A stretch of 64,000 nucleotides of DNA from Pyropia yezoensis (taxonomy: Eukaryota > Rhodophyta > Bangiophyceae > Bangiales > Bangiaceae), in NCBI GenBank assembly GCA_009829735.1, contig CM020620.1, positions 26,692,951 through 26,756,950 on the forward strand, written 5' to 3'. Shown here piece by piece: positions 53,430 to 64,000 of the stretch; within the stretch, counting starts at the first letter, position 1; each line of letters begins with the position of its first letter. Made by a program: the position numbers and the translations under genes. The notes under the pieces were generated by a model. That model made no database searches, was not told the origin of the DNA, and saw only the letters and a program-made list of their open reading frames with translations.

Positions 53430-55976
53430 ATGGCCACACCCCGTCCTCCTGCTCCCGGCGGCATGAGCTGCGAGACCACCGGCATCCTCTCCACCCCAGA
53501 CCCTATCATCCTGAGCGCCCGAGTCCCGGCGTTCGTGCTTCCCGGCGCGCCGCTGTCGCTTGCGCGCTTCCCGCCCTCGGCTGTGGTCACCTGTTGCCAT
53601 AGCAGCCGAGCGCGCTCATCCTCAGCTCTGATCCCGAGATGGAAGTTGCCCAATGGTCGGGACGAGCGTTGCCTGTCGTGGTCTACGAGCTGCGCTCATG
53701 AGCGGCCTGGTGCGTGCTCCTCCTCTGTGCCTGCGGGCATGGTCATGCGTTTGGGGCGACCAGGTGGTGCGCTTCCCATTTTAGAGGAGCTCGGTGCCCG
53801 CCGGCCAGACGGGCTCCCTCCACAAGCCGACGACATGTTTTCGCCGACCCCGCCGATGGACCTGGAGGTGCAGTCAACGGAGCGTGAGATTGGGCAGCTG
53901 TGGTCGGCTGTGTATGACGTGCGGCGTGGCCAGTTTCCCCAGACACGGACCCGTCCGCCCCCGACCGCCCGACTCAAGGTGCGGCAGAGCAAGACGAAGT
54001 CGGTGCGTTGCCCGGCACTGTACGTGCGCGCATCGGGCGGTGGCGGCAAGACGGAGACGGTGCGGCAGTTCATCAACCTGAAGGACGACAGTGACGTGGT
54101 GCCGCCGCAGGCCCAGCGACTTGCGAGTGAGTCCCAGATTTACGCTCTCAACTTCAATGGCATGTGTGCTGTGGAACCTGCGGTGGAGGACGTCTTCATG
54201 AAGGGCTCCTCTGCCTTCTTGCCCCTGTTTCTCCGCATGCTCTACCTCGAGCGTGCGGACTTCAACTCGTGCAGCTGGGCCGCCTTCTGTGCGGCCTGCG
54301 TCGACGCGCATGATGCCGGGACGCTCTCATCATCCGCGGTTATTAAGGAGGTGAAGGAGCTCCTGGCCTACCGGCGTGACCACCCAGGAGCTCCTGTGCT
54401 CCTGGTTGTGGACGAGCTGCTCAAGTGCAACAGCCTCAAGACCCCCAAAGGGTGGGAGGCGAGCACTGTGGCGAGCAAGTACCGGTCGCTGTTGTGCCGC
54501 GTGCTGGATGTCGAGCTTGGCAACGTCATCTTCGCCACGCTCAGCTACCAGTTTGTGGCGGAGGAGCGCGCGGGCTCCAACCGTCGGGTGGTGATGGGCA
54601 CTTTGCTCTCCAACTTTTTGATGGAGGATGTCGTGGCCCTGCTCGACGACGCCTTTACCTTCCTGTACAACGTGGAGGATTTGGGTGTCAAGTCCGACGG
54701 CTTCATCGGACACGTCGACCTCTGTGTGCAGCTCGACTCCCCGGAGTACTTCGAGCTGCTGCAGTCACTGGCCAATGTGACAGGGGGCCAACGCCGGATT
54801 GTGTCGGAGCTGTATGGAGCCATCAGGCTGTGCAAGAAGGGCGTCACTATCAAGGGGCTGATCCGAGACTGTGGCACTCAAGTTGCCCTCAAGCCGACGA
54901 GCACGCCTGCACTAGGGCGAGACAAGGACTACACAGAGGCGGTGTTGCGGCTGCTGCTGCTGAACGAGGCGGTGTCCGTGACAGGGACGCTCATCAAGGT
55001 CAGCCGCGGTGCGAAGGGCGTCCTGACGGAGCCAGTTCGTCGCCTGCCATCTGATGACGGCACTACCCCGTACTACACATTTGACGAGCTGGCCTCTTCG
55101 TCCAGCCTCTTCCTGCACGAGTTGGACAGCCAGGACGTTGCGCGCGTGACGATCGTACCTGGCACGCTCATTTTCCTCGAGAACCATGCCACAGGCCAGC
55201 CGAGCGCGTCCCTCCTGTCGGTTGTGGCGAACCTGGTGGCGACCGAGTCGGAGCTGAGATGGAAGGCGTAGGAGCTGTTCCATGTCCGCTGGGAGCGTGC
55301 AGTGTCCCTAGCGCGTTCCTTGTCGCCTCTGGCGTTTCGTCGGTCGTCACTGTCCGAGCTCTACAAGCTGTCGAATGGGACGTATGTCGGCTCAAGTCCC
55401 ATCTTCCATACTCCGGTGGACTCGTCCGTCTTCCGCTCGGAGATTGAGACAGTCGCCGATGCGCATGCGTTTTGGGAGTTTGCGCTCCAGCCCGACAAGT
55501 GTGACGCGCTCTGCCGCACGCTGTACCTGATGCCTGACGGTTGCCCTGGTGTCGACGCTGTGGCGTTCCATCGACGCTGTGGCACGCGCGGTGGCTCGGA
55601 GATCATTGCTGTGTTGCTCCATTTCAAGTACACGGTGGACGCAGCGTCCACCATGCTGTCCACGGCAGACGTCAAGACCTGCTGGGAGAGCCTCGCCCAT
55701 GCCGACTGCGTTGGTGATCTGTGGGACGCGTGGAAGGACAAGATTGCCCTCATCTTCGTAGCGCGGCGCTCCAGCTACACCATCTCACCTCCCAAGGAGA
55801 CCCAGTCGCCAACCAAGGAGCGCGGCACGCCCATTCCTCGTTTGGAGGACTGGTCTGAGCGCGTCGCTGTGCTGGCGGCTGAGGACCTGGAGGCTGTGTA
55901 TGGACCGGCGTTCGCCTCGTTCGTGGAGGCGGCTGACCTTCTTCTGCCTCGCAACGTGAGCGCAACAAGTGGGTGA
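53430..55976 (+). pseudogene. Crinkler/RHS-like P-loop NTPase with PD-(D/E)XK-like nuclease
   Basis: One plus-strand frame of 848 codons with a single in-frame TAG at 55269-55271. Codons ~1-150 are Pro/Ser/Arg-rich and the true start is uncertain. Residues ~197-208 read YVRASGGGGKTE, a Walker A variant; LLVVDEL near residue 325 is a Walker B candidate. A helical STAND-like region follows to about residue 610. After the TAG, GVDAVAF (near 706) and LLHFKYT (near 730) fit the D...xK core of a restriction-endonuclease-like fold. The NTPase-plus-REase order is that of Crinkler/RHS effectors. The N-terminal ubiquitin-like header of secreted Crinklers is not evident. It is either a pseudogene, two proteins, or uses readthrough. 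Confidence 0.68.
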
Positions 55977-56520
55977 CTCGGTGTCGTTTTTCTGCACCTG
56001 CGGCGCTCCGCGACCTGGCGCTGAGGGAGGCGCTCTGCTGGGCAGGCTGGGCCCGCACAGGAGGCCCTCGCGTCCTGTCGCTGGCAGAGGTGGTGGATGT
56101 GGAGGTGAGCGAATGAGGCTCGCTGCGGGGTGTGATGGTCGCGTGATGGTGGGTGGGGCAGGGGGCAGGCGCGTGCTGGCGTGGGCGGAAATAGCAGTCA
56201 TGTTCCAGGCGGTCAACGCAAGCGGTGGAGCCACCCCGCCGTCTTGGCGCCGCCGGCAGCCCCGGCCGCCTGCGCGCTCAGGCGCGGCACCCGCTCCCGG
56301 CCCTGTCGTTTTGGCGTCAACCACCCCCCCCCTCCCGCTCCTTTTTCGTTTCCGCCCCCGCCATTCCCTCCCTTTCCCGCCCCTCCACCCCCCCCACCCG
56401 CCCCTCCTCTATTCCTCACCTGCCGTTCCTTCACCCCTCGTCCCACCGCCGCCATGGAGAAAAAGCGCAGCAAGCCCCCTCCCCCACCGCAAGCTCGGGG
56501 CGTCCGCGGCGGCGGGAGCT

Positions 56521-56588
<68 letters not shown>

Positions 56589-56852
56589 GGCGTTGCCTGC
56601 TGCCCCCACCCCCCCCGCGCATCCCCTTCCCCTCCCCCTCGCTCCTCCCTCCCCCTCCACCGCCGCCAAGGTACGTGACCTGATGGCCACCGCCGACGCT
56701 GCGTTGTCGTGCCTGGCCTCGGCAGCAGCAGCAGCTGTGGTCCGGAACACATGACCACAGGACATACATAGGCAAAAAAAAATAGAGAACGCTGGGCCGC
56801 ACGGTACTGTGTGAGGGGGTCCACAATCGCGTCCGCAACCCCCAAACCCGAG
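55977..56852. repeat. Low-complexity region with CCG microsatellite
   Basis: Downstream of the NTPase gene. It contains an uninterrupted (GCC)n run at about 56520-56588 and C-rich flanks. Three overlapping frames give Arg, Pro or Ala homopolymers, none with conserved sequence. Possibly the 5' end of a gene (ATG at 56454) but no support beyond an open frame. Confidence 0.55.
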
Positions 56853-57119
56853 CACGCCCAGTTAAGAGTACCTGTTTGCGAACGTCTGGCTTGCTACCCC
56901 ATGAAGCAGCGTGAAGCACAGCAGCTCAGGACACAAAAAAACGCGCATACGCTTTTTATGGTATAGGGGTCCTCTGTTTCTCTTGCGCCAGTCTGTCTCC
57001 AGGTACCCGTTGGTTCCTGTCTGGCGCGTCTCTCCGCGCTTTTTCTCGGTGTAGTGGAGAGTTTTCAATCAATGAGATACATCCGTTCTGACCCAGATGT
57101 CCGCCCTTAACTGGGCGTG
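56853..57119 (-). mobile_element. Small TIR transposon (MITE-like), right copy, 267 bp
   Basis: Perfect 14-bp terminal inverted repeat CACGCCCAGTTAAG / CTTAACTGGGCGTG, flanked by CGAG on both sides (56849-56852 and 57120-57123). It is the inverted counterpart of 52896-53179 with small internal indels. Confidence 0.85.
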
Positions 57120-58970
57120 CGAGTGAGGGCGATTTCCTTGACTATGGTTTCAGCCGCACTGCGCAGGCGGGGGGGGGGCGGCTGCCTTGGAATGTTGCGG
57201 GGCGGCGACGCGCTGATTCGGTGCTGCTGACATGCGGTTGGTGCAGATGATTGGCGGATGTCGGTGCTGATGAAAGGCGGTTGGTGCTGTTGACATGCGG
57301 TTGGTGCCGAGGACGGGCGGATGTCGGTGCTGATGACGCCGTATCCAATCTTGCAACAGGCTTTTCGTTTTCCATTTTTGCCTTCTGTTTGACGTCATGC
57401 GGTCTGGTCTTGTCTAGGCCAGTCTGTAGGTTTCTTCTGGCCACACTCCCTACGCCTGGAGCTGGTTTCTTCTGGCCACACTCCCTACGCCTGGAGCTGG
57501 AACTGAAAGCGGCAACACAGATGCGTCGCCGTCGCCGTCACCACCGCCACCGCCGCCGCTGCTGTCGCCGTCGATGCCGCCGTCGATGCCGCCCGTCGCG
57601 CTGTCATCTGTTGACGCCTGTTCGTTCTCTTCCTGGCCGTGGCTGCCGCTGCCGCCGCTGCCACCGCCGCTACCGCCGCCGCCCGTGTCTCCGCCCGCCA
57701 CCCGCCGAGGTGCGGCCGCGGGGCGCCCCACACGCCGCGGCGGCCGCGGTGGCGGCGGCCGCCGCGCCCGCCCGCCGGCTCGCCCCGCCCGCCGCCCGCC
57801 GCCCGCCGCCCGCGTGGCGCGGCGGCCGCCAATGGCGTGCGCGCGCGCACGGCGCTGCGCGCCGCCCGGCGGGCGACCGCCGCCGGCGGGGGCGCCGAGC
57901 GGAAGCGGCGGCGGCGCGCGGGGGGTGGGGTGGGGGGGGGGGGGGGCGGGGGCGGCGCGGCAGCCGTCCCGCCGTGCGAGGCGCCCTCGACCTGCCGCGG
58001 CTGCCGGCGGCGTCGTCCCCGCTGGCGGGCCACCCCCGCACCCGCTGCTGCCGCCGCCGTTGGCGGGGCGCGCCGCCGGCGCGGCACCGCGTCGCTGGCG
58101 GCGGCCGCCGCGGCCGACCCGCCGCGCGCGCTCGCCGCTCCCTGTGCCGCGGGTGGCGGTGGGCGTGGGTGGGCGCATGGGGGGAACGCGGCCGCGGCGG
58201 CGTTCGGTGGGTGGCGGCAGCGCCACGGCGCGGCGGCAGCTGGGCGCGACGCGGGTGTACCGCGTGCCGGCGGGGAAGGGCGGCCGACGACGGGCGCGCT
58301 GCTGTTTGTACCGTTCATGCATGCTGGTGGACTCCCTACTACACCCGGACCGAGGTGATCTGCCGACAATGGCTGGATGAAGGCCATCCCGAGCCGCCCC
58401 CGCGGGTGCGCGCCGCTATGGCTGTCGAGCCCTCCCCGCGGGCGGTTGAAGACTACGGCGGTTGTACCGGGCGGGTAATGAGCCAGGCGGCGTGCGCGCC
58501 GTCGCCGACGCATGCGCGCTTGCATGGTACAGAGGGGAGGTTTCTTTTGGATCCGCGCGGATGTCGATTGTGATGTCTTGGTGGGCTCAAGAAAGTGTAC
58601 AGGGACGCGGCAGGGGGGCCTTTGTTCTTTAGGAGCGCTCACGACCCGGCCGTCTTGCGTTCTTTCCGGTCAATGACTACTTCCGAGCTCTCGTGCCACT
58701 CCCCTCAGAATCTTTCCGTGGATAGATTCCCTTCCCAAACACGTGGCAGGGGACTCCAGTTGGACGGCGCGCCCCGCACCCCGCTCTGCTGGCGCGCGCG
58801 GGCTGGGCCACCGCGGTGGCCGGCGCTGCACCCACGCGGGATCTGCTGCTGGTCGACGCTGCGGGCCCGCCGGCTCCTCCACCCCCCCCCCCGTGCCCCC
58901 TCCCCCCTCCCCAGGCGCATCGACGTCCACGGGCGCGACGTCGTCGCGCCGTTGGCCGCTGCTACTGCCG

Positions 58971-59013
<43 letters not shown>

Positions 59014-59753
59014 TGCGGCGCGGGGGGGGCACGCGGGCGGGCGGCGCCGCCATTGCGGCGCGTGCGCGGCGGAGACGGTCGCGGTCGCGGTCGGGCGGTC
59101 GGCGGGGCGCAACCGACAAGGACACCGACGGTGGCGACGGGCGGGCGGGCGGGGGGGCGGGCGGGCGGGCGGGGGCGGGCAGTCCACTTGGCGGGGGAAG
59201 CGCTGGAGGGGGAGGGGCAGGGGGGGGTGGGGGGTGGGGTGGTGAGGTGAGAGGGAGGGAGAGGGCGCGCGTGCGAGCGCCGCCCGCGCGTGCGGCCGGC
59301 GGCGTGAGGCACAGAGGGGCGACTCGCGGCGGCCGCGGCGGTGGCTGGTGACGGCAGCGGCAGTGGCCGAGGGGTTGAGGGGGGGGTGCAGGGCGCGGTT
59401 GGGGGTGGGTGGGGTGGGCGTGGCCGTGGCATGCCGCCGCTGCCCGACACGCGTATTCACAGGTAGGTCAAGGGGCGCGCGGCGGGCGGGCAACGCGGGT
59501 GGCGCCTGCCGGGGTAGGGGAGAGCGGCAGGGGGGGGGGGGGGGGGGGGGGGGGGGGGGCGGGCGGCCCCCGCCGTTGCCCCCCCCCCCCCCCCCGCCCC
59601 CCCCTTACGAGGCGCAGGCCTTCCCCCTCCCCCTTCCGCGCCGCCGCTGTCGTGGTCGTCGTGGCTTCCACCACCGTGGCAGTCGTCGCTGTCCCTGGCT
59701 TGCTACCGCGACCGCTGCTGCCGCTTTGACCCCCCGGCTCGTGGCCAACCAGC
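57120..59753. other. GC-rich intergenic region upstream of GARP gene
   Basis: Contains repeats of GGTTGGTGC/GGCGGATGTCGGTGCTGATGA type (57220-57345) and an exact 35-bp tandem duplication (57431-57465 and 57466-57500). It also has a (GCC)n run near 58970-59020 and extended G/C sequence. Long ORFs on both strands look compositional. The right part must include the promoter and leader of the gene at 59754; no TATA box is visible. Confidence 0.5.
59530..59600. repeat. G40 tract facing C17 tract
   Basis: Forty consecutive G at 59530-59569, then GGCGG and, after about ten bases, a run of about 17 C starting near 59579. It could form a G-quadruplex or a large G:C hairpin about 150-220 bp upstream of the GARP start codon. 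Exact lengths are likely unreliable in the assembly. Confidence 0.8.
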
Positions 59754-60609
59754 ATGGACAATGTCAAGCTGTCGGCGCTCTACGCCAACGTCCCCCGCAC
59801 CACCCCCCCGCCGTCGCCACGGCAGCGGCACGCACCGCCGCCGGCAGCAGCAGCGCCCGCCGCGGCCCGCAACCACGACGGTGGGGGAGGGGGTGGACGG
59901 GGGGGGGGGGGGGGGGGGGGGGCGGCGACGGCGTCGCCCGGGGTCCGCGCCACCCCTGACCGGGGGGATGCTGGCGATGCTGGCGGGGACGGCGGCGGGG
60001 CTGGCAGTGGTGGCGGTGGGAGCGGTGGTGCCGCCAGTGGCGGCGGCGGTGGCGGCGGTGGCGGCGGCGATGGGGGCGGTGGCGGCGGTGGGAGCGTGGG
60101 TGGCGGGGCCACCCCCCCGCCCCCTGGTCCCGCCTCCCCAGCGATAGCCGACTGGGACGCGGGGAACAACGCAATGTGGAACGACATGCTGTTTTGTGAT
60201 CCCCCCGACACGCAATACGTGCAGCTGATGCCGGGGCAGTCGCCGTCCCTGTCGGGCCGCACCACCCCGCCGCCGGCTCTGCGCACGCCGCCCGGGGGGG
60301 GGGCGGGAGGCACCGCCGCCGTGTCGTCGGGCACCGCCGGCGACCTGGTCGCCCGGTCGCCAGGTGCGGCCGCCGACGCGGGGGGGGGGGCGGGCGGGGG
60401 GAGTGGGTGGCCCCCCGTCGGCCGATCACCGGGCGCCTGGGGGGAGGGCGCCCCGCCGCGAGCGTCGCGGCCGCTCTCGGCGGTCTTGTCGCCGCCACCG
60501 CCGCCGCAACGTTCATTACCGATACCATCACCACCACCGCCGGTACTGTCGGCCCACGTGGCCGCTGGTGCGGCGGGGCGCGCATCGGCTACTGACGGGG
60601 GAGGCGGCA

Positions 60610-60646
<37 letters not shown>

Positions 60647-63600
60647 CGGCGGCTCATCCGTGGCGTCCGTGGTGGATGCGAAGGGCGGAGGCGGTGACGG
60701 CCGTGGTGGCGGCGCCTTTGCCGGCGTGCCCGGCCTGGACGCGGCCACGATGGGCGTCCTCTTGTCCACATCGTCGGCCGAGCCCTTCCCGCCGCTGGCG
60801 CCCGACTGGCTCACCGCCGTCCGGGGGGTGCCCCTGGGCTGGTCTGCCCCTGTGTCGGGGAGCGCCGCGCTGGGCGCCGCCGCCGCTGCCACCACAGGGG
60901 GGGGATCCCCCGGCGTGGGCGGGGGGGGTGCGGACGATGGCCTCGGCGCGGGGGGCGGCGGCGTCGCGGCGGCCGCGCCGCAGCCGCCGCCGCCGCCGCC
61001 GCCGTCCTCATCCCCGGCGGCGGGCTCGTCCGTTCCCTACTGGGCGGCAGTGCCCCCGCCTGCCAAACGCCCGCGGCTGCCGGCCGACTGGACGGGCGCG
61101 GCCGGTGCGGGTCTGGGCGGTGCCGGGGACGGCGCGCTTTATGGCGGTGCGACCCTGTCCGCGGGGGGGGGGAGTGGCGGTCTGCCCGTCGAAGGTGGCG
61201 TGGCGGGGGTATACCCGGCACCGTTACCAACGCTGTCACCGGCGCTGCTGGTGCACCTGCAGATGCAGCAGCAGCAGCTCATGCTCCAACAGCACGTGCT
61301 CTATGGGCAGGGGGCGCCGGGGGGAGGGGGTGCGTCAGGGGGGGTGGGTGTCGGTGGCGCCGCCAGCAGCGGCGGATCCACCGGCAGTGGTAGCGGCGGC
61401 GGTGGCGGCGGCGGCGGCGGCGGCGGCGGTAGCGGTGGTGGTGGTGGTGGTGGTGGTGGCGGCGGCGACGGCAGCGGCATGGCAGGCGCGAGTGTCCCCC
61501 CTCGGGTGACCTCCATCATTGACGAGTCGGTGGAAGCGGCGCGAGCGGCGGTCGCGTTCAACGGGCTGGTGGATTATGGGCGGGCTCCCGACTCGTGGAT
61601 GCTGCCAGAGCAGTCCAAGCCGTCTCCTGGGCGGTTGGGCACGGCGGCCTACCCCCTATCAGGCGGGGTGTTCCCCGCCGACCTTGCGGGGGGTGTTTAC
61701 CCGGGCTTTAATTCCTCCGCACTGGGGCTGAGTGACATGGGGGGAAACACGGCGGACCCCCCCCGCCGCCCGGGCGGCGGCGGCGGCGGTGGCAGTGGCA
61801 GCGGTGGCAGTGGTGGCGGCGCCCAGGTGGACAGCCGACGCTCCGGCGGCGGTGCCGCCCCTGATGGTGGCGGCAGCGACCTGGCGGGGGCCACCCCCGC
61901 TCCTGGGACGGGCGTCAAGGCCGTGACGGTCATGAAGGGCGGGGAGGCGGTACTGGTACCCGTGCAGGCGCCGGCCAAACTTCGCCAGCACCCGGTCCTC
62001 GGCCGCCTGCAGCTGCCCCCGTCGGACCGGGGGCTCGCGGCAGCCGCCGCGCCGCGCGCGGGGGGGGATGCTGGCGGTGGCGGAGGCGGCGGCGGCAGCG
62101 GTAGCCGCGGCGCGTCTGTCGCTGCCGCCCTGTCTGCCCCCGCCATGCCCCCCCCCGCGGGTGTGCCGCTCCTGCGCGGCGGTGGCATCCCGCCGGTTGT
62201 GGTGGCGCCGTCGTCGTCCATGGCACCGCCGTCTACCGCCGACGCCACCCGCGGGGGGGTCTTTGCTGCCCGCCCGCCGTTGCCTCCTTCGGGGGGAGGG
62301 GGGCTGCCGGCGGGCGGGGGTGCGGGAGGGAGTGCTGGCCGGAGTAGCAGCACGGCTGTCGGGTGCTCGGGTTTGGTCGGCGGCCCGTTGGCCAGTGTCG
62401 GTGGTGGGGGCAGTGGTGAAGGGCGAGGCGACGGCGGCGGCAGCGGCAGCGGTGGCGGCAGCGGCAGCGGCCGTCGCCGTCGTGGGAGCTCCTCGTCTGG
62501 CGGGGAGGTCAAGAAGCGGCTGGTGTGGACGCCCGAGCTCCATGAGCGGTTCATCAACGCCATCAACGCGGTGGGCCTGCCGTCGGCGGTGCCCAAGACG
62601 GTACTTCAGATCATGAATGTGGACGGCCTGACCACCGAGCACGTCAAGTCGCACCTCCAAAAGTACCGGAACAGCCTCAAGCGGGAGCGCGCGGCTGCCG
62701 ATGATAAGAAGGGCGCCGGGGGGGGGGGTGTTGGCGTGGGGGGGCTGCCTGGCGTTGCGGGCAGTACATCGGGCGATACCGACCGTGGGGACGACTCAGA
62801 GTCGTGGGGGTTGGCTATCCGCAGCGGCGGTGGCGGCGGCGGCGGTGACGGCGTGAGTGGGGGAGGCGGCGCGTCGGGCGCGTCGGGGGGCGGCCCCGAC
62901 GGCGTCGGCTGGGCCTTGGCGGGTGGGGCGCTCCCGGGGGGCAGCCCTGCCCCCTCAGACGGCCCCGCACCGACCGGCGGGGCTTTCCTTGTGGACGGCG
63001 GCGGCGGCAGTGGCCCTGACGGGGCGCCGCTCCCGCCGCCCAGCCCGCGGGTGTCTACGAGCTCCCTCGGCCAGCGGCCACGGCGGGCGTCGGCAGAGCC
63101 GCCAGACCGACCGAGCCGGCCTGCCGCCGCCACTGCCGCCGCCGCCCCGGCCGCGGCCGACGCCGCTATTGGTGGCGCCGGCCGGGGGCCGCCCGGTGCG
63201 CCGCCGCCGTCCCCGCCGCCGCCACCGTCCGCGTCGCCATGCGGTCCACTGCGCAACGGGGTGGGGCTGCCGGCGGGGGCCACGGCGACGGCCACTGCCC
63301 CACATGCCGGCGGTGGCACACCTGCCGCCCCCACCGCTGCCGCTGCCGCTGCCACAGGAGGGGCAGGCGCTGCGGGCGGAGGTGCCATCGGGGAGCCGCC
63401 GCCCCCACTGCAACACTCCCCTCCGCACCCCGCGCCAGGGCAGTCCTTCTTTGTCCCGACGGCGTCCCCTCCCCCCCCTCCACCCCCCCACCCGACTCCT
63501 CTCGCTGCCGCCGCTCCCACCGCCGCCCTAGTCGCCCACCCCGCGGCCGCCGCCGCGACGGCCGCCCACATTGCGGCCGCCCGCAGCGCGGCGGTGGCGT

Positions 63601-64000
63601 CGCAGGCGGAGCTTCACGAGCGTGCCCTCCTCCTCCACTACCAGCTACAGACGGTCGTCCAGCGGATGCTGATTGCCCAAAAACGGCTCGCAGGGGCGGC
63701 CGCGGGGCAGGTGGCCCTGTCGGCCGCCCTGTTGCGCCCGCTGCCTGCGCGGTGGGAGGGTGGGGTTGGGGGCGGCGACGCCGCCACCACGACGCAGGGC
63801 GGGGCAGCCGGTGGTGCTGGTGGCGGCGGCGACGAGGGGGTGGCCGACCGCGCCGCCGGCCACCCTGGCGGTGGGGGGGTGGGGGGCGGTGCCGCGCCGC
63901 CCGCGCCGCCGCCCACATCGGGAGCGGGCGCCGCGTCGCTTGCCGGCAGCAGCGCCAGTGGCGGCGGTGCCAATGGCGGCGGCAGCAGCGGCGGCAGCGG
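59754..64000 (+). CDS. GARP (G2-like Myb) transcription factor, 3' end beyond window
   Basis: A single open frame of 1415 codons from ATG 59754 to the window end, without a stop. The DNA-binding GARP domain lies at about residues 920-980 (62511-62690): KKRLVWTPELHERF, VPKTVLQIMNVDGLT and the SHLQKYR signature in the third helix. The AVPKT and MNVxGLT pattern is closest to plant LUX/PCL1 and type-B response-regulator Mybs rather than the PHR group. No receiver domain is seen before it. The rest is mostly Gly, Pro, Ala and Ser tracts, with a short Gln-rich patch (LQMQQQQLMLQQHV, near 500) and a helical segment (SQAELHERALLLHYQLQ, near 1285) after the domain. It would act in the nucleus. Confidence 0.85.

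Noticed and set aside
52896..57119. The two 270-280-bp arms as terminal inverted repeats of a single 4.2-kb transposon
   Set aside because: Outer flanks differ (ATCA versus CGAG), while each arm has its own matching 4-bp flanks and its own 14-bp termini, so they are two separate insertions.
57485..58642. 385-codon minus-strand ORF upstream of the GARP gene
   Set aside because: Low-complexity product; both strands are open for long stretches here and nothing supports either.

Overview
The window is a GC-rich, repeat-dominated piece of a eukaryotic nuclear genome. The gene content (chromodomain-bearing Ty3/gypsy elements, a Ty1/copia relic, a PIF/Harbinger relic, a Crinkler/RHS-like NTPase-nuclease, and a plant-type GARP transcription factor with huge Gly/Pro/Ala tracts) suggests a photosynthetic eukaryote. 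A GC-rich red alga of the Porphyra/Pyropia kind is my best guess; a GC-rich green alga cannot be excluded from sequence alone. No bacterial operons, CRISPR arrays, rRNA or tRNA genes were found.

Layout. 1-5334: 3' part of a degenerate gypsy element (family B, copy 1). 5335-9056: anonymous sequence with a 455-bp tandem duplication and purine- or C-rich tracts. 9057-9396 and 32778-35413: the two halves of one unrecognised minus-strand gene, split by a 23.4-kb nested retroelement. 9397-32777: gypsy family A copy A1 (plus), carrying copy A2 (minus, 18015-28817) inserted in its chromodomain codons. Both insertions have 5-bp target duplications. A 500-N gap (16669-17168) is flanked by the same ~1.35 kb on both sides, almost certainly an assembly artefact. 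35414-38805: GC-rich low-complexity DNA and a long inverted repeat. 38806-41305: copia 3' LTR and pol remnant. 41306-49702: full-length but dead gypsy family B copy 2. 49821-50635: chromodomain and LTR of a third gypsy family. 50750-51808: Harbinger transposase remnant. 52896-57119: a Crinkler/RHS-like gene lying between two inverted copies of a small 4-bp-TSD transposon. 59754-64000 (open at the window end): GARP transcription factor.

The most unusual material is in the gypsy elements. Both families are laid out LTR - gag - pol - (antisense ORF) - LTR. The last ORF is on the opposite strand, convergent with pol, and its product shows recognisable similarity between the two diverged families. 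In both families gag stops at, or 8 nt before, a separate pol ATG. Both have the same 19-nt primer-binding sequence. Both are peppered with short perfect hairpins, at least one of which shows a compensatory base-pair change between copies. A2 has an uninterrupted 1388-codon pol and LTRs that look identical, so family A has been active recently. Family B copies are decaying mainly by C-to-T/G-to-A nonsense changes.
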